A stretch of 64,000 bases of DNA from Straminergon stramineum (lineage: Eukaryota; Streptophyta; Bryopsida; Hypnales; Calliergonaceae): positions 30,633,001 through 30,697,000 of the forward strand of contig OY987265.1 of assembly GCA_963920665.1 (NCBI GenBank), given 5' to 3'. Every line of letters starts with the position of its first letter. The stretch's first letter is position 1. Position numbers and translations under genes: made by a program. This document shows, piece after piece, positions 22,864 to 35,678 of this stretch. The notes under the pieces were generated by a model. It was not told the origin of the DNA. It made no database searches and saw only the letters and a program-made list of their open reading frames with translations.

Positions 22864-23095
22864 CTTAATCCTAAAAGGTTGCCATAGAGACTAAGTGTTT
22901 GATGGATGACAAAGAATTCTCCCATATAAGATAGAAGTGCAATTATTCATTCTCGAATTTGGGTGTGAAAAAGAAATGTTTGGCATAATAGTTTGACCTC
23001 CAATGAGTGTTATTGAGTTTCCCTATGCAAATTGATTCACATGGTACTAGAAAAGTTGATTTCCACAACGACTAATCTGTCCTTCTAGGGTTAAC
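22864..23095. repeat. 225-bp repeat family, copy 4 (inverted)
   Basis: Begins cttaatcctaaaaggttgcc and ends ccttctagggttaa; internal gatggatgacaaagaattct and tttgacctccaatgagtg identify the family. Confidence 0.6.
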
Positions 23096-23285
23096 AAGTT
23101 CATCCACTTCCAATCTTGCTATAAAAAAACACATGCTCTACTTATCAAGTTGTTTTCAAGCCCAAATGCCTACTTGCCTTACAAATCGGATGACCTCTTA
23201 AGAAGTTCATCTACTTTCTCTCTTATTGTAAGAAAACATCCACTCAAATTGTTTATAACAACTATAGGATCCATGAGTTCAACCC

Positions 23286-23510
23286 TTAACCCTAGAGAAC
23301 AAGCTAGTAACTATGGATATCATCCTCTTTGGTACCGTGTGAATCATTTGCTTAAAAAAATCTAAGAGCACTCATTGGAGGTCGAACTACTATGCAAGAC
23401 TTCTTTCCACACAAATTCCAAGGATGAACATCTTGCACTATTATCTTACATAGAAGGATTCTTTGTCATCCATCAAACACTTGTAGGCCATCGCATTCTT
23501 AAAGGGTTAA
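23286..23510. repeat. 225-bp repeat family, copy 5 (+)
   Basis: Begins ttaaccctagagaacaagc and ends cttaaagggttaa. Internal tcattggaggtcgaac and ctttgtcatccatcaaacac match the other copies. Confidence 0.6.
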
Positions 23511-25146
23511 AGGGACTTTCATGTTTGGGCTTGATCAAACTTCACTAGTTTTCTATATTAATATGTACATTTCAAAAATTTGATATTTTCACAATCATGT
23601 AGCACTATATATTGGAATTTGTTTTTGTTTTTTTCATAATTAAAAACATTAAAAATGATCTTTTATAGGATTTCAAAAATTAATTTCTTTGTAAAAATAA
23701 TAGTAATATACAAAAATGATTATAAAATATATGAAATTGCAACAAAAATGGAGATCACAATGATAAACAACATGGTATAATTGGTGTACTCCTTGAATTC
23801 ACACCAATACAATTTGATAGAAAAAGTTCAAAAGTAGTACATTCTAAGCTTCTAAAATGCTGCAACTTCAAAGTGTTATATAAACTATAATTTTATGAAT
23901 TTTCAAGAAATGAAAACGCAACAAAAAATGATTGGAACTACATTTTCTTAGTTAAGATTGAAAACATTTAAAATAAAAAACTATATGAAAATTGAGGTTT
24001 GACTTTCAAATGCCTCTCAAGCTTGTAAGGCCCTTTAAAGATCAGTTTGTATCAATGCTTTTGAAAAATGTCGCATTTGTATTAGTATGCATTTCCTAGT
24101 AGTTGAATACTGAAGTACTTGCCTTAACTTCTACCATATTGGTGGATGATTGTAAGAACACTTTTACCATATGTTGCATTTTTTATTTTTGTAAATCAAT
24201 ACTATCATTACTATGACAACTTAGTCTTGTTACTATTTTCTAGTTGGGCTTGGGGGGTCTAGATCATCCATTTACTCCTTGATTTTTAGCAATTCAAGCA
24301 CATGTATCTTCTCCATTTGTCCATGCAAATGAATGAAATTCACTTCTCATCCTTTATCTTTTCGAAGACACATTTGGTATATAACAATGCATACTTTGTA
24401 GAACTCACAAGTACAATCAAGTACTATTTTGGAGGATTTATGTAGAAACAGTGTGCCCTAATTGAAAAAGAATTAAAGAAAGGGAGCTACTATTTACAAC
24501 TTTTTTTGCAGTCATTGTTATGAACTTTTAAAGGTATGTGACAAAGAAAAGTAGAATTTGCAATCATTCATGAACCACTAGAGCCTTCATATTGCAAGAG
24601 TCTAAAGCATTTGCAATGTTGTTTTTGAAACCTTCTACAAGAAAGGGTGAGGGGGGCATAAAATGTTGTAAAAATTTAATATTGTAACCTCCCCTAAAAG
24701 GTACTCAAAAGTGTTGCCCCCCTCACCCAAATGTGAAGTGTGATAGACCTATAGGAATACTATTCTAAGTCATATATTTATGAAAAATACCAAAAAAGCT
24801 ATTATAGAACCATATTCTTGTTGTGCGTTCTTGATAAAAATTTCATATCAATCTTAGTAGAACTCCAAAAAATTTGTACCTAAACCCAATTGTCATGGAA
24901 CGTGTAAGACAAAATAGTGTTTTGGTGTGACACAAAATAGTGTACAAGTGTTTCTTGCAATCACCCTAGTGTGTGCCAACCCTTGGATCAGGTATGGAGT
25001 CCTAAGCTAGTAATTCAACGAAATATATTTACAACTAATTGATGTGTTCTCTTCAGGGAAACTAGTAACAAAAACAACAACTGGAAAGTAATCTAAAAGA
25101 ACTTAATGAACTACACAAGAACTTGTCAACAAATGTGCATTCTTCA
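23511..25146. other. AT-rich intergenic DNA and 3' flank of JAZ gene 2
   Basis: No gene recognised. The last few hundred bases before 25147 probably include the 3' UTR of the minus-strand JAZ gene. Confidence 0.45.
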
Positions 25147-27729
25147 TTAATTCCTTCTGGATGGAGATGACAAAGCTTTGGAGGTTTGAGGAGATAGCCA
25201 TGAAGAGTTGGGCGCAGTGCAATTCGATCGCATTGTTGAGGTGTAAGGTCCTGCGCGTGATCTGCAAAACAAAATCCAATCTGAGGTTATAACTTGCTTA
25301 CAATCTAAGACTGGTTCTCGCAATTTAGAATGAAAATTTTACACTGCACGAATTTTATGGTAATGATGAAATTTATACCTGTCTTTTCTCCTTTCTAAAA
25401 AACGAGCTAACGACGCCTTTCTGGCTTGGGGCAATTCAACTGCAAGACACAAAATGAACCATTAATGATTATGCAATTATCCTCGTGAATTCTCCACAAA
25501 AATCCCACACTTCTAAACTAAAACAAATTTGCAACCCCATCAATAATATGGCACACTGAAACGATTTAAGTGATTTTCAATTTGAGTGAAATGCGTCATG
25601 AAATGAACACAGCTTCTTACTTACCTTTGGTTGGAAGTGTTTTTAGCCTCTGTACATTTGGTACACATTCTGGTTTGGTTGTCAATGGTGAAGGCGACTC
25701 TGCTCTGGACACTGGTTGCTTCATTGCAATGGACGCAGGAACGTCACATTCAGTAGCATAGCTTTCAGGAAGGACATTGGTGTCATTAGAGGAAGCAAAT
25801 GTCCTCGCTCTACCAGCCAAAACCATGATAGCTTCAGCCTACATTGAGAAACCAACAATACCCACAATTGAAGAAACCGCAAACAAACTGAAAACAAGAT
25901 ATTTCATAGCCATGCTTTTATTCATCTATTAAAACATTACATTCCTGAATATATCATGCAAGAAAAAGAAGTAATAGCTCACCTTGTCAAGCGGAACATC
26001 TTCATAGACATTGACCATGCCTGCATAAAAGACGGTGAGTTGTGCTGTACGGGGTTGCTTTCCAACATTTGAATGTGATCTGTGACATCCGACAACAAAA
26101 TCTAATAAATTACGGTGAGCTCGTTGGTGAAGTCTCATAACATTACTTAGCAATGCAATGGGAGTGTCTTTGGATTACACGCCAGTTTTAAGCATTGCAT
26201 TCGTTTCGGTTAACCTTTAAAGTGCAAATGGATAGCTTGTACTAACAAGAGTTCACCTCACAGACCTTAAAGAGTTCACCAGCAAAAACCGATGCAATTC
26301 ATCTACAGTAGAATATCTCTTGACTTAGTATCAAGAGCCTAAATCGCAGAATATCCAACCTCTAGCCACGTACTCGGGGCAGTTATAATTTGCAGAGGTT
26401 AACAATGTTGTGGCGTATCAAAACAAGGCCATAATCTATGTTTAGCAAATGGTTAAACAACTAGTTAAAAGATGATACCGTGTAAGGAAATGAGCTGTCT
26501 TGTGGCCTTCTTCCACGGAATGCTGTGGTAGGCTCTGACGAACTAGAGTCCTGGTCACTTCTGTGTTCGTCACTCCATAATGGTCCACCAAATGATCTTT
26601 TGTTATGTTCCGTAAATCCTCAGCACCTGTCGTGCCATCATTTTCCTTGCATCGAAGCCTCGTAGCCGCCATCATATGTTGGCTTGAACGGCAAAGACCT
26701 ACACAAGAAAGGGCATCCATTCGTTGAGAGAATTGACATTGTCCAGACCATCCCCTCTCTGGTTCATACCAAGGGCGGGCTCCCATTTGGAGTCGGGGCC
26801 GGTGAAGTTCACTGATCAGCGGTGGACAGGAAGTTCCAGAAATCCCCCGGACACCCATTCCACCGCTGATCGGTGGACTTCACCGGCCCCGACTCCACAT
26901 GGAAGCCTGCCCTAACTGAGCCTAGGATTAGCAAACCGCCATGCCTTCAATCCGGGCTTAACGGAAGCCATGCAGTCTACGGCAATCAACAGTGCGGTTA
27001 GAAAATGGAATGAAACGGAAGACTCCATTATCCATTACGTAACCTTGTCCACCAAAGGAGGAAGATGTTCATCTGCCACAAGATCGGAAGGAAACTGGTG
27101 ATCGAGATTAGACATGCACCCAATTAGCTGCATTTCTACTTCCACATCTGTTCTGATTTTCCATACACGAGACGTATAAAACTCACACTTTCTAATTAGC
27201 GACAGCGAGTAGCAAAACTGCTTCCGTACGCGTTCTAGACTTTGATACTGCCTGGGCTTTCCAAGATGTAACTTGTGTGTAAGCTTTCTCTACGAGTCCC
27301 ATTGCCTCATGAGATCGGCAATTCCAGTTCTGACACTTGAGTACAATAACCCGCTCCAACTGTCTAAGCACACTTGAAGAACACAGTCGGGAATCACCAT
27401 GTTTGAATTCCCGTCGTGTGCATGTATGCGATCGAGTGTATTACAAGAAAATGTTTTTTTGAGAAAAGCATTATTTTCGGTTCACCGGCACGAAAAGTCA
27501 TGTCCAGCCGGTTGGCCCAATTTCAAAATCCTTCCGGAACAGACGACAACGGCGTGGACATCGCATACACGCCTTCGACAAGGTGGTGGGCGTCCGGTGG
27601 CAAGCCACGAACGGGCCTCGCTAGATGCAGATTGTTGTTATACCCTCGGCGACTACTCCTATCAGGATCCACGCGCTTGCCCCCTCCTCGCAGTCCTACG
27701 AAGTCTATCGCGGCTGCCTCTCGAGCCAT
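25147..27729 (-). CDS. JAZ: JAZ/TIFY jasmonate co-repressor, gene 2 (6 exons)
   Basis: Second JAZ-type nuclear repressor, read on the minus strand. Exons: exon 1 from 27729 (MAREAAAIDFVGLRGGG, the JAZ N-terminal signature; 3' end unsure, candidate donor after 27609, open to 27526), then 26698-26479, 26079-25983, 25838-25625, 25439-25379 and 25261-25147. Exons 2-6 total 707 nt and keep frame with phases 2, 0, 1, 2. The TIFY domain is QLTVFYAGMVNVYEDVPLDK, an intron, then AEAIMVLAG. The Jas motif is ELPQARKASLARFLERRKDR, followed after a further intron by SRAGPY, a PY like that of classical Jas domains. The phases of exon 2 entry, TIFY-exon entry and Jas entry equal those of gene 1, so the two are paralogues. 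Gene 2 keeps introns inside TIFY and after Jas that gene 1 lacks. It is convergent with gene 1 across 16 kb. Confidence 0.87.
26774..26911. repeat. Long inverted repeat (53-nt arms, 32-nt spacer) in JAZ gene 2 intron 1
   Basis: Arms 26774-26826 and 26859-26911 pair with about five mismatches; the inner 39 nt (around gagtcggggccggtgaagt and gatcagcggtgga) have only two. The arms are GC-rich. Transcribed with the gene, the intron would fold into a hairpin of more than 50 bp, a size and near-perfection seen in young microRNA or siRNA hairpins or in a MITE. Confidence 0.85.
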
Positions 27730-28500
27730 CCTGTCAAGGGATCCTGCCCAATCTGGTGACGTTCTCTGCTATCGACAACTTACTCCCCGTGAGCTTGCAA
27801 CGAAATTTTTGACCACTCGGTCTAATCCTCACGCTCCCACGACGTAAGTCGTAGCATTCACCACACGTTGGCATCTACCGAAACACACTCCAAATGGACA
27901 GCCAACCTGATGGACTCCATTGGGGATCTTGGAGCCCCCTGCTTGCTTGCTCTCCCCGATCCTGTCTAGTACCACCCCTGCTAACACCTCAATCAAAAGG
28001 TTCCCCTTCTCTCACCTCTTGTCTCACACCCGAAGTCGCCGCGAGCAACTCCAGCCTACTGGATTAGCAAGCTTCCATTCCCTCGCGGATTCGATCACAA
28101 ATTGCGATGATGGTTGACAGTTCCAAGTCCTTCCCGCCGGATGCGAACGATGTGCACAGATCTAGCTAGGTACAAATGCAATATTCGCAACAACCCCAAT
28201 TCTAAGTATGCTGCTATTTGATGGATTGCGACCACAATGCAGGTACACTGATTCTACATGGACCCAACGCTAATAGAAGAACACCCGGGCGTCGGTTGCC
28301 AAGGACATGAGCACACGATTGAGGACGACAATAAAATTGGAGACGGAGAAGGGTTGCGTGTTTGCAACTTGCAAGTGAGTAATAAGGGACGTCAGTAGCC
28401 CTGACGTAGAAGTGAAGACAACATGTGTGTTCCCCGTGCGAGAAAAAGCACGTGGTTGGCATGGTGGTTTCCTCGCTTGCCATCCTAACTTACTGTACCC
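27730..28500 (-). promoter_or_regulatory. Promoter region of JAZ gene 2
   Basis: GC-richer DNA upstream of the minus-strand ATG. CACGTT at 27864-27869 (AACGTG on the other strand, the T/G-box) is about 135 bp from the ATG, and a perfect G-box CACGTG is at 28449-28454, about 720 bp away. Both are known MYC2 binding sites in jasmonate-induced genes including JAZ genes. The + strand ORFs 27399-27847 overlapping exon 1 are antisense shadows. Confidence 0.5.
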
Positions 28501-29918
28501 GCATTTTTCTCTCCGGTTCCCAACGCCCAAGGGAACGCTACAGAACATTGGCGGCAACAGTAGGCCTCTAGCATAATCAAATAATCGACATTTTATCATA
28601 ATATTAGAAAGAATTCTATTATGTTGATGATACACTATTCTGGTTGTTTCCATCACAAGATGGAGTTCTCTAAGTGTGCTTGAGTTTTCTCATAAGGTAG
28701 AAGCACCCAAATGTAACACAAGCCATTTATGGACACATAAAAAACAACCTAAATTCAAGCCCTTGTGGACCCATAGTAGACAATGGGGGTTCTAAAGTAG
28801 ACATGTGGGGTTTCAAGAAGTTGTCATGCTTCCAAGAAGTAACCAATCTCCCGCACTTGATCCAAGTTTAGAGCGTGTCGCCTTTGGATGTTTCCGTGCC
28901 GACTTTGATGTTAGTCTAGTATCCACAATAGGCACATCTACGAAGTTCTTTTCAAAAATTTGTATAATATTCATACAAGCTCGGAAAAATACGAAACCAA
29001 TGTTGTTGGTTTCCTAAACCATTTCCCAATGCATGCACATAATTTTTTCTTGTACACACCGTCCATATCACAAGATCCAAAATAAGTGTCATTCAGGTGC
29101 TTCTACCTTGACTTAACTTATACATCCCTTCACACACTGCCAAGCTTATTAGTGTGGGGCTCCAGGCGTCATACGCGCTGCAAGGCTTTCTCCAAAGGCT
29201 GCTAGCGTTCATTCATAGCACGGACTAGCTTAGGAGGTTTGACTGACCAAATTCAACGCTATGAGTGCAGTGTTGCTGGTCTTATTATACACATGTAAAT
29301 TGTATTGTTCTGTTTTCCTGTAGACGGAGTTTTTATTTCTTATTTTATTCAGTGGGGGCCATAGAAGAATTTATAAGTTCGCCTGTATATTAAAAGAACG
29401 GAAGATGCACAAGAATAAGTTGAAGGCGGGTCACTCAGTCAGTCGGGTTAAAGCATTGTACCTTAAGTAAAGCTTGAATGATTTTCAGATCTGTCCGTCA
29501 CGCCGTTGAATTGGCGGAGGTGACCTGTGCTGGCGTGCGTAGAAAGAACGGTGATCGACACTAAGCTTCATTGACTAATCCGGCACAGCTGGAAGCCGAA
29601 AAACGCACGCACTGGAGCTACGATGCCACACGTGCAAAAACTGGCACTTCCAAACAGAGAGCATTTAACTTAAACAATCAAAAGTGACTTGTCCACATGT
29701 AGTCAATCATCCCAATGCCGTTAGTCACCCAATTCTGCCATCTACAGGAGCCTTCCATTTGCACAATAGCGCCAAGTCTCCCACCCATTTCTGGAGAGGG
29801 TAAGCTTATGAGTCATTTCCTTGGGGCAAGTAATTGGGTGTTGTACTGCTACTGTCAAAGAATGACATCAAGTTCACATCTCTTTATGGACGGTTCAAGG
29901 TTGATACTTATGTGGCTC
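28501..29918. other. Intergenic DNA, mixed composition
   Basis: No gene supported. The minus ORFs around 28214-28656 have no recognisable motif. A CACGTG site is at 29629-29634. Confidence 0.45.
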
Positions 29919-30092
29919 AAAAAATGTTGACTTGTCTGTCTGTCTTGTGTTGTTTGTTGTTTTGTGTTACCTTGGTCTGTATTGGTTCTCTCGTCAGGCC
30001 ACTTGTGGCTGATGGGCTTGTACCTTTTCCCTCTGCAATGAAATTCGTTTCATTTGTTTCAAAAAAAAAAAAAAAAAAAAAAATGTTGACTT
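29919..30092 (+). mobile_element. LINE/SINE-type retroposon with A23 tail and 15-bp TSD
   Basis: The 15-mer aaaaaatgttgactt is present at 29919-29933 and 30078-30092. Between them is a 144-bp insert ending in 23 consecutive A residues (30061-30083, the last few shared with the TSD). The 3' end (ccctctgcaatgaaattcgt, then ttcatttgtttc) matches the smaller retroposon at 3657-3724. Only the 3' tail survived, so the parent is probably a LINE; no reverse transcriptase is left here. Confidence 0.85.
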
Positions 30093-33000
30093 AGGTGGAT
30101 TTAATTGTAAATAAATATTTGACAACATAAGTTGTAGCTTTGATTAATGGAAGAGGTGCTTTTAGAATGTTGAACTTATGCTCTTAAAATACTCATCAAG
30201 TGAAAATAGGGTAGTAGGTGAATCATTTTGAAACTTTTTAAGATGGTCATGACCCCTACCTAATGATGATTTTTGTTAGTTTGGTTTGAAAATTCATATG
30301 AGTTTTAGTTCTTATCAAATTAATATGATTCCACTTGCATTTTAGTCAATTCAACTAATTCTAACTCTGAAAAATACATGCAACAATATGCACTTTGCAC
30401 AAGATACCCACATTGCAAATCTAGGTGGTCATAGGTTGCTCTACCTTAACTTGGACTAAAAGACCATTGTCCCCTCATAGGACAAAATGGATTTTGGGCA
30501 CGTTCCTATGACCTCAACTTTTAGTAAAGCTTTTAAAAAAATTCCTCATAAGATAAAAAAAACTAACTTATTAGTTTCATGAAAAATTATAATTTTTATT
30601 TCAATATGTGCTCAGGAGCAAAAGTTATACCACAAAAAGTTCAAATTTAAACTCAGTGGGTAGAAAAATAAATCCACAAAAAATGGAAGGAAAAGTAAAT
30701 TCTCGTAGATTATATTTTCGTATTATATTTATGTATTAGTGATGTGAAAGTTATGAACAATCTTGTTTTTTGGGCAATATAAATACCTTCTTGAAAAATT
30801 AACTTATACAATTCATTTTCTAATGCAATTTTCAAAATATTGCTATGCATATATTTTTTTTCAAAGTGATATTTTTTGGCAATTTTGGGAGGAATTTCCA
30901 AATTTTTAGGGGGTAATGAATCTAAATGTATGATCTTTTGAGTTGTTTGAGTATATTCTACAATTTTAAAGTAACACCTCCTACTAGTTGTAAGATCATA
31001 GTTCTGAAACTTTAAAAACTAGATTTTTCTAGCCATTTCCAAAGAAGAAGTTTTATCTTCCAAATTTTATTGAAAAGTGTGAGTACATCTTCTAATTTAT
31101 GTATTGAAGTCAAAATGTAGGAAAATGCATTGAGAATTTAGGGAGGAACTAACAAAAATCAATTTCATATTCATCTTTAAAAAATTGTTTCATAGACTGC
31201 AAAACATGATGAAAGAAATAAATACCTCACTTATCAAATTTTTGAAATGAAATTAAAAAATTCCAATTCCAATGGTGAAAAATTGCATAGAATTTCACAA
31301 AAGCTATGGACTAGTATATCTAGAGTACATCCTTGACTATTTGAAGGTGAAGGGGGGTCAACCCATGTAAGGAATGCTACCACCTAAGTTAAAGGGGCTC
31401 AATATTTATTGGGAGAGTATTACTTGCAAGAATAAAAAATTATCAACATCTATCTTTATATAATTATCTAAGATGTCATTTTTTGGACATGGTAGTGGTA
31501 AATTAAATCACAATAATTGTTTTGGATAGATGATAAAGTAGTAATAATTATGTTTTTTTGTGTATGCTAATTTGAAAAGATTTTGAACTTGATTGAAAAA
31601 TGAAGACTTTTTGTTCTAAATGTGTTTACTTTGAAGGATATATTTGAGAACAAAAATCTAATGAAATAATTAATATCAAAAGATAGCATGTCTCCCTTCT
31701 TACCTTAAGGTTCTTGCATATCTCTCCATCATGCTTAGTTGCTTTATCCTTTTGCCTTGACTTAAAAGGTACATCAATTCGTAGTTTCATTTTAAAACTT
31801 TTTGTGTTATTCATTAATATTTTCTTAGCAATTGATATTTTATTCTTATCTTAAACATATACTACTATGGAACATGTTATGCAAAGGTGAAGGATAACAA
31901 TGGCACTTTGAGGTAATAGAAGCACTTGAGTGCTAAAACCTACACGATATCCAATAATTCTTTACTTTATCCCAAAATCTCCTAATTAATCCCATATTCA
32001 TCCATTTCTAATTTGAAGGTCTCTTATCTAATACTTCATAAGGGTTAGTATCTTATTCCATTCTCTTCAACATCATCTATTATCATACTTATAAAATACA
32101 TAAATACTATCTAAAACAATATTGTTTAGGTATAGTACTTATGATTAAATGTGCATAAATATTTACTATTCCTAGTAGTTTATAATTTTTTCTTCAAAAG
32201 ATTTAATTGGACTATACATTTTTGCAAGTAGTTATCTAATATGATAGGGTCACAAACAATTACCAAAAATGAAATATTACCTTGTAAATGTTCAACCATC
32301 CATAAGATGGATAACAAATGTTTTGAGAATTACTCTTCATCCAATTCTGTTGGTCTTGAAAAAGCTTCAATGAAGACCATGTACCAATATAATCTTGAAA
32401 AAAAGAAATAATGCTCTACGTGAATCAATAATACAAAACATGATTATAAGGCTTTGAATCTTCTTAATTCAATTTGTTTGAAATATAGATTTTGAATTAT
32501 AATTTTTTTATGTTGAGGACTTGATTATCATTCTTTAAAACATTGTTAAGTAGAAACTTGTCCATGATAGAAGGAAAAACTAAACCATTAATAGTTCTAA
32601 GATGGAATTATGGTCAATTTCATTAAAATGGCGGTATGATGATGAAATGGCACAGAATATGTTAGAAACTACACGGCATTCCATTAAAATGGTGCAGAGT
32701 ATGTCAAAAATGGCACATGGCATATGCCATTTTAATGAAAATGCCCATAATTGAAACACACTAATTCCAATGATGAGATTGTTCAAGAAAACAAAATAAC
32801 CATGAGGAACTTTATTTTTTGAAAATTTATAAAAATTGAGATAAAAATGAATCCTATAAGTTATTCTTTGAAGAGTATACTTTTATTCCCCCTAAACAAG
32901 ATTCTCCATAACTTTTTCATCACTAGTCCAAATTAAATGAATCGAATCTTTCTATATAGGGGAGGCAACCCATTTTTGACCACTTAAGCAAATACATGTA

Positions 33001-35678
33001 TTTGCAAGGGAGTTTCTAATAGTGGGAAATTTTCCCATGTACAGAAATATAGTTCATAAGATTTCCTTAATTTTCAGATTTTTATTTCTCAAAACAAAAT
33101 TACTATGAATTTTTAGCTGAAGATTTTGTTCCACACCATATTGGTCATACATACCTTCCTATTTCTGACCAAGAGCTGGTTGCAAAATCCAACAAGGGTT
33201 GGTTTCAATATTGAGAGTGTTGAGGCCAATCATAATGTGCCGAGAACTATGCCAACATTAATCGTGTTAATCACCTCATGATTGAAATTACTACACCTTA
33301 CATTGCCATAATGGAGGAGAGATTAGGAATGGATTGCTTCCCCTAGTCAAAAATATTTTCTTCTAGAAACTAAATTTCAAAAATATTATTTTGAGATTTT
33401 ATGAATTTTATTTGTTACTTGGGAAATAGCATTTTGAGCTTATTGTAGTATAAATTTTGTCCCCATGCATCGATGGGAATTAAAAATACATTCATAGAAG
33501 CTAATTTGCTATCCTATCTTAAAAAAGTTTTAAAAAATCATGCCAAAAATTGAGATAATAGGAACCTACCTAAGCATTCATTTGTCCCTTAAGAAGGCAC
33601 TTAGTCTCTTAGAAATTTGAAGTAATATATTACTACCCTTGTATTTCCTTTGTAAAACACGAAGGAAACCTGGGTCTTTCTCAAAAACAAAGGGAGCACA
33701 TTGGATAAACTCATAAATTTAATAAGTTTTATTATATCATTAATTGGCTTCTTCTTGAACTAATACAAAATGAACATTTTAATTTAGGTGTTTTATAAAG
33801 TCCAAATACATCCCTATTTTAAACATTTTTGCAAATATATTTTTATGTTCATTGAGTAATAAAGTTTGCATCTAATATTTATTTTGTTACAATGGAATTA
33901 CTCTTCAAAATCATGAAAATTTTTAGCTTATTCTTGAAACTTTAAATATGGGAGTAAGATCTCACTAGTTCAAATTTTGCTACATATGGCCAAGCTTAAA
34001 AACCTAAACTCTGAAAATTGTTTTACATCTGTGTTCCAAACAATCTCCCAAAGAACCAAAATGTATTGATATTATTTGTCATAAAGTATTCAAACATCTT
34101 GGAATTTTTGGAGATTTCTATGAGAAAAAAGAAGTTTGTGAATTTAAGTTGTCAAAATTGGACATTTACAGCATACTTTGATTTAATGAGATTTTATACT
34201 ATAAAACTTCAAGAGTAAAATGAATTTTTGGGCACAATTAAAGTGAGGACTTTTATTGTTTCTACATTAAAATTGAACACATATTTTTGTTATTACTATT
34301 TTGGAAATGCAATACAATTATTTTTTTATTATATATATATTTTTCTAAAGATTACAATATGAATCCAAGTTTCAATTGTTTAATTTTCAAAATGATTCTT
34401 TTTGACAAATTGTAGTCAAAATATCAAAAGCAACTCATTGCTTATTGAAGGAGAATACATTGCATACATAGGACATTGAAGATTTCTAATCTTAGACTAA
34501 TTGAGAGTTTTGGAGTTTTAACCAAATTATGTCTATAAGGTGAATGGGAATTGACCTTTCGTAGGCTTATAGGACAACATGTTTGGGCATACAAGAATTA
34601 AGTCTCCATGGATAGAAAAATTCTAGGAGATAGGTGGACAAGAATTGACTTTTGTCATAAATTTGCATTTACCTTTTCATAGTTACATTTATATCTTCTA
34701 CGGTAGACGGGACGAATAATTTTGGCAAACCGAATAGATGGTATGGGTAGATCACGGGTTTGGGGGAATGAAAAAATATCAAAATATTCTAGGGGTTGAC
34801 AAAAGAAACAAAAGTGAATCCAAAAACAATAAATTAAGCCCTTTGGAGGGAAACAAGTGGATATGTAGATGATAAAAGGCCACAAGGTTTTTAACCATGT
34901 GAATATTGATGGATACTCTAGAGGTCATGTTTGTGTTCAACCATGTGTTCAACATTTGAACAAACCTAATTGGAACTTGAATGTTACAACATTCATTGTT
35001 CAAATCAATTTCATATCAATGCTTACTTTGAGGTGTGTGTAGGTTGCAACAAGCCAAGGAGGGCCTTAGACCATTGGTGTAGCATTTGTCTTTAGGGTGT
35101 GTGAAACATGGCTACTTTTGAGGAGGTGGGACATTGCAACAAGTCTTTTTTTTTTTAAGTGTTTAGGGGTGGCTTGTAGAGTGGGCAAGGCCAAGCCTAC
35201 AAGGAGAAGAACTTTGACATGTGGATGAAGTGAAATGAAAATGACTAAGTGAAGGTGAAGTCAGAAGAGTTGAAGTTGAATGAGGTGATGAATATTATGA
35301 TATATATGGAGTATAATCTTGGATTCAATTTTACAAAAGTTTAACAAGGGAGAGTTGCACTCATGTACTCTTATGTTTGGTAGGTGGACATTTCAATTTG
35401 TACAATTGGGTCTTTTACTATGAGATCCTCTCAAAAAATGGAGAAGCAAAAAATGTAAGTGTGTCATGGCCCCACTTTGGTTGTTGTCAACCCCAAATGG
35501 CAATTGAATTGCTCTATATTTTAGCAAAATTCATGGAAAGATTGGTATTTCATTCATCACAAATGTCCTTCCCTCCCTACATTAATAAACTCATTGTTTC
35601 ATTGGTTCTTGGAAAGCAAATGATTGTTGTCCGTTGAACACATATTTGATACATTGATTATTTCTAATAGTAAGTAAT
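30093..35678. other. AT-rich intergenic DNA
   Basis: Over 5.5 kb without a supportable gene. Short ORFs are AT-rich noise. About 32945-33070 resembles 37312-37420 (ttttgaccacttaagcaa...tatttgcaag). An imperfect short palindromic area with several ccattttaatg/cattaaaatgg copies lies at 32615-32745. Confidence 0.5.

Noticed and set aside
27399..27847. Two overlapping + strand ORFs of 137-143 aa
   Set aside because: They lie opposite exon 1 of JAZ gene 2, whose minus-strand reading has the JAZ N-terminal motif; high GC content opens antisense frames.
28214..28656. Two overlapping minus-strand ORFs (89 and 128 aa) upstream of JAZ gene 2
   Set aside because: No JAZ-like or other known motif, and they overlap in different frames; more likely promoter or leader DNA.
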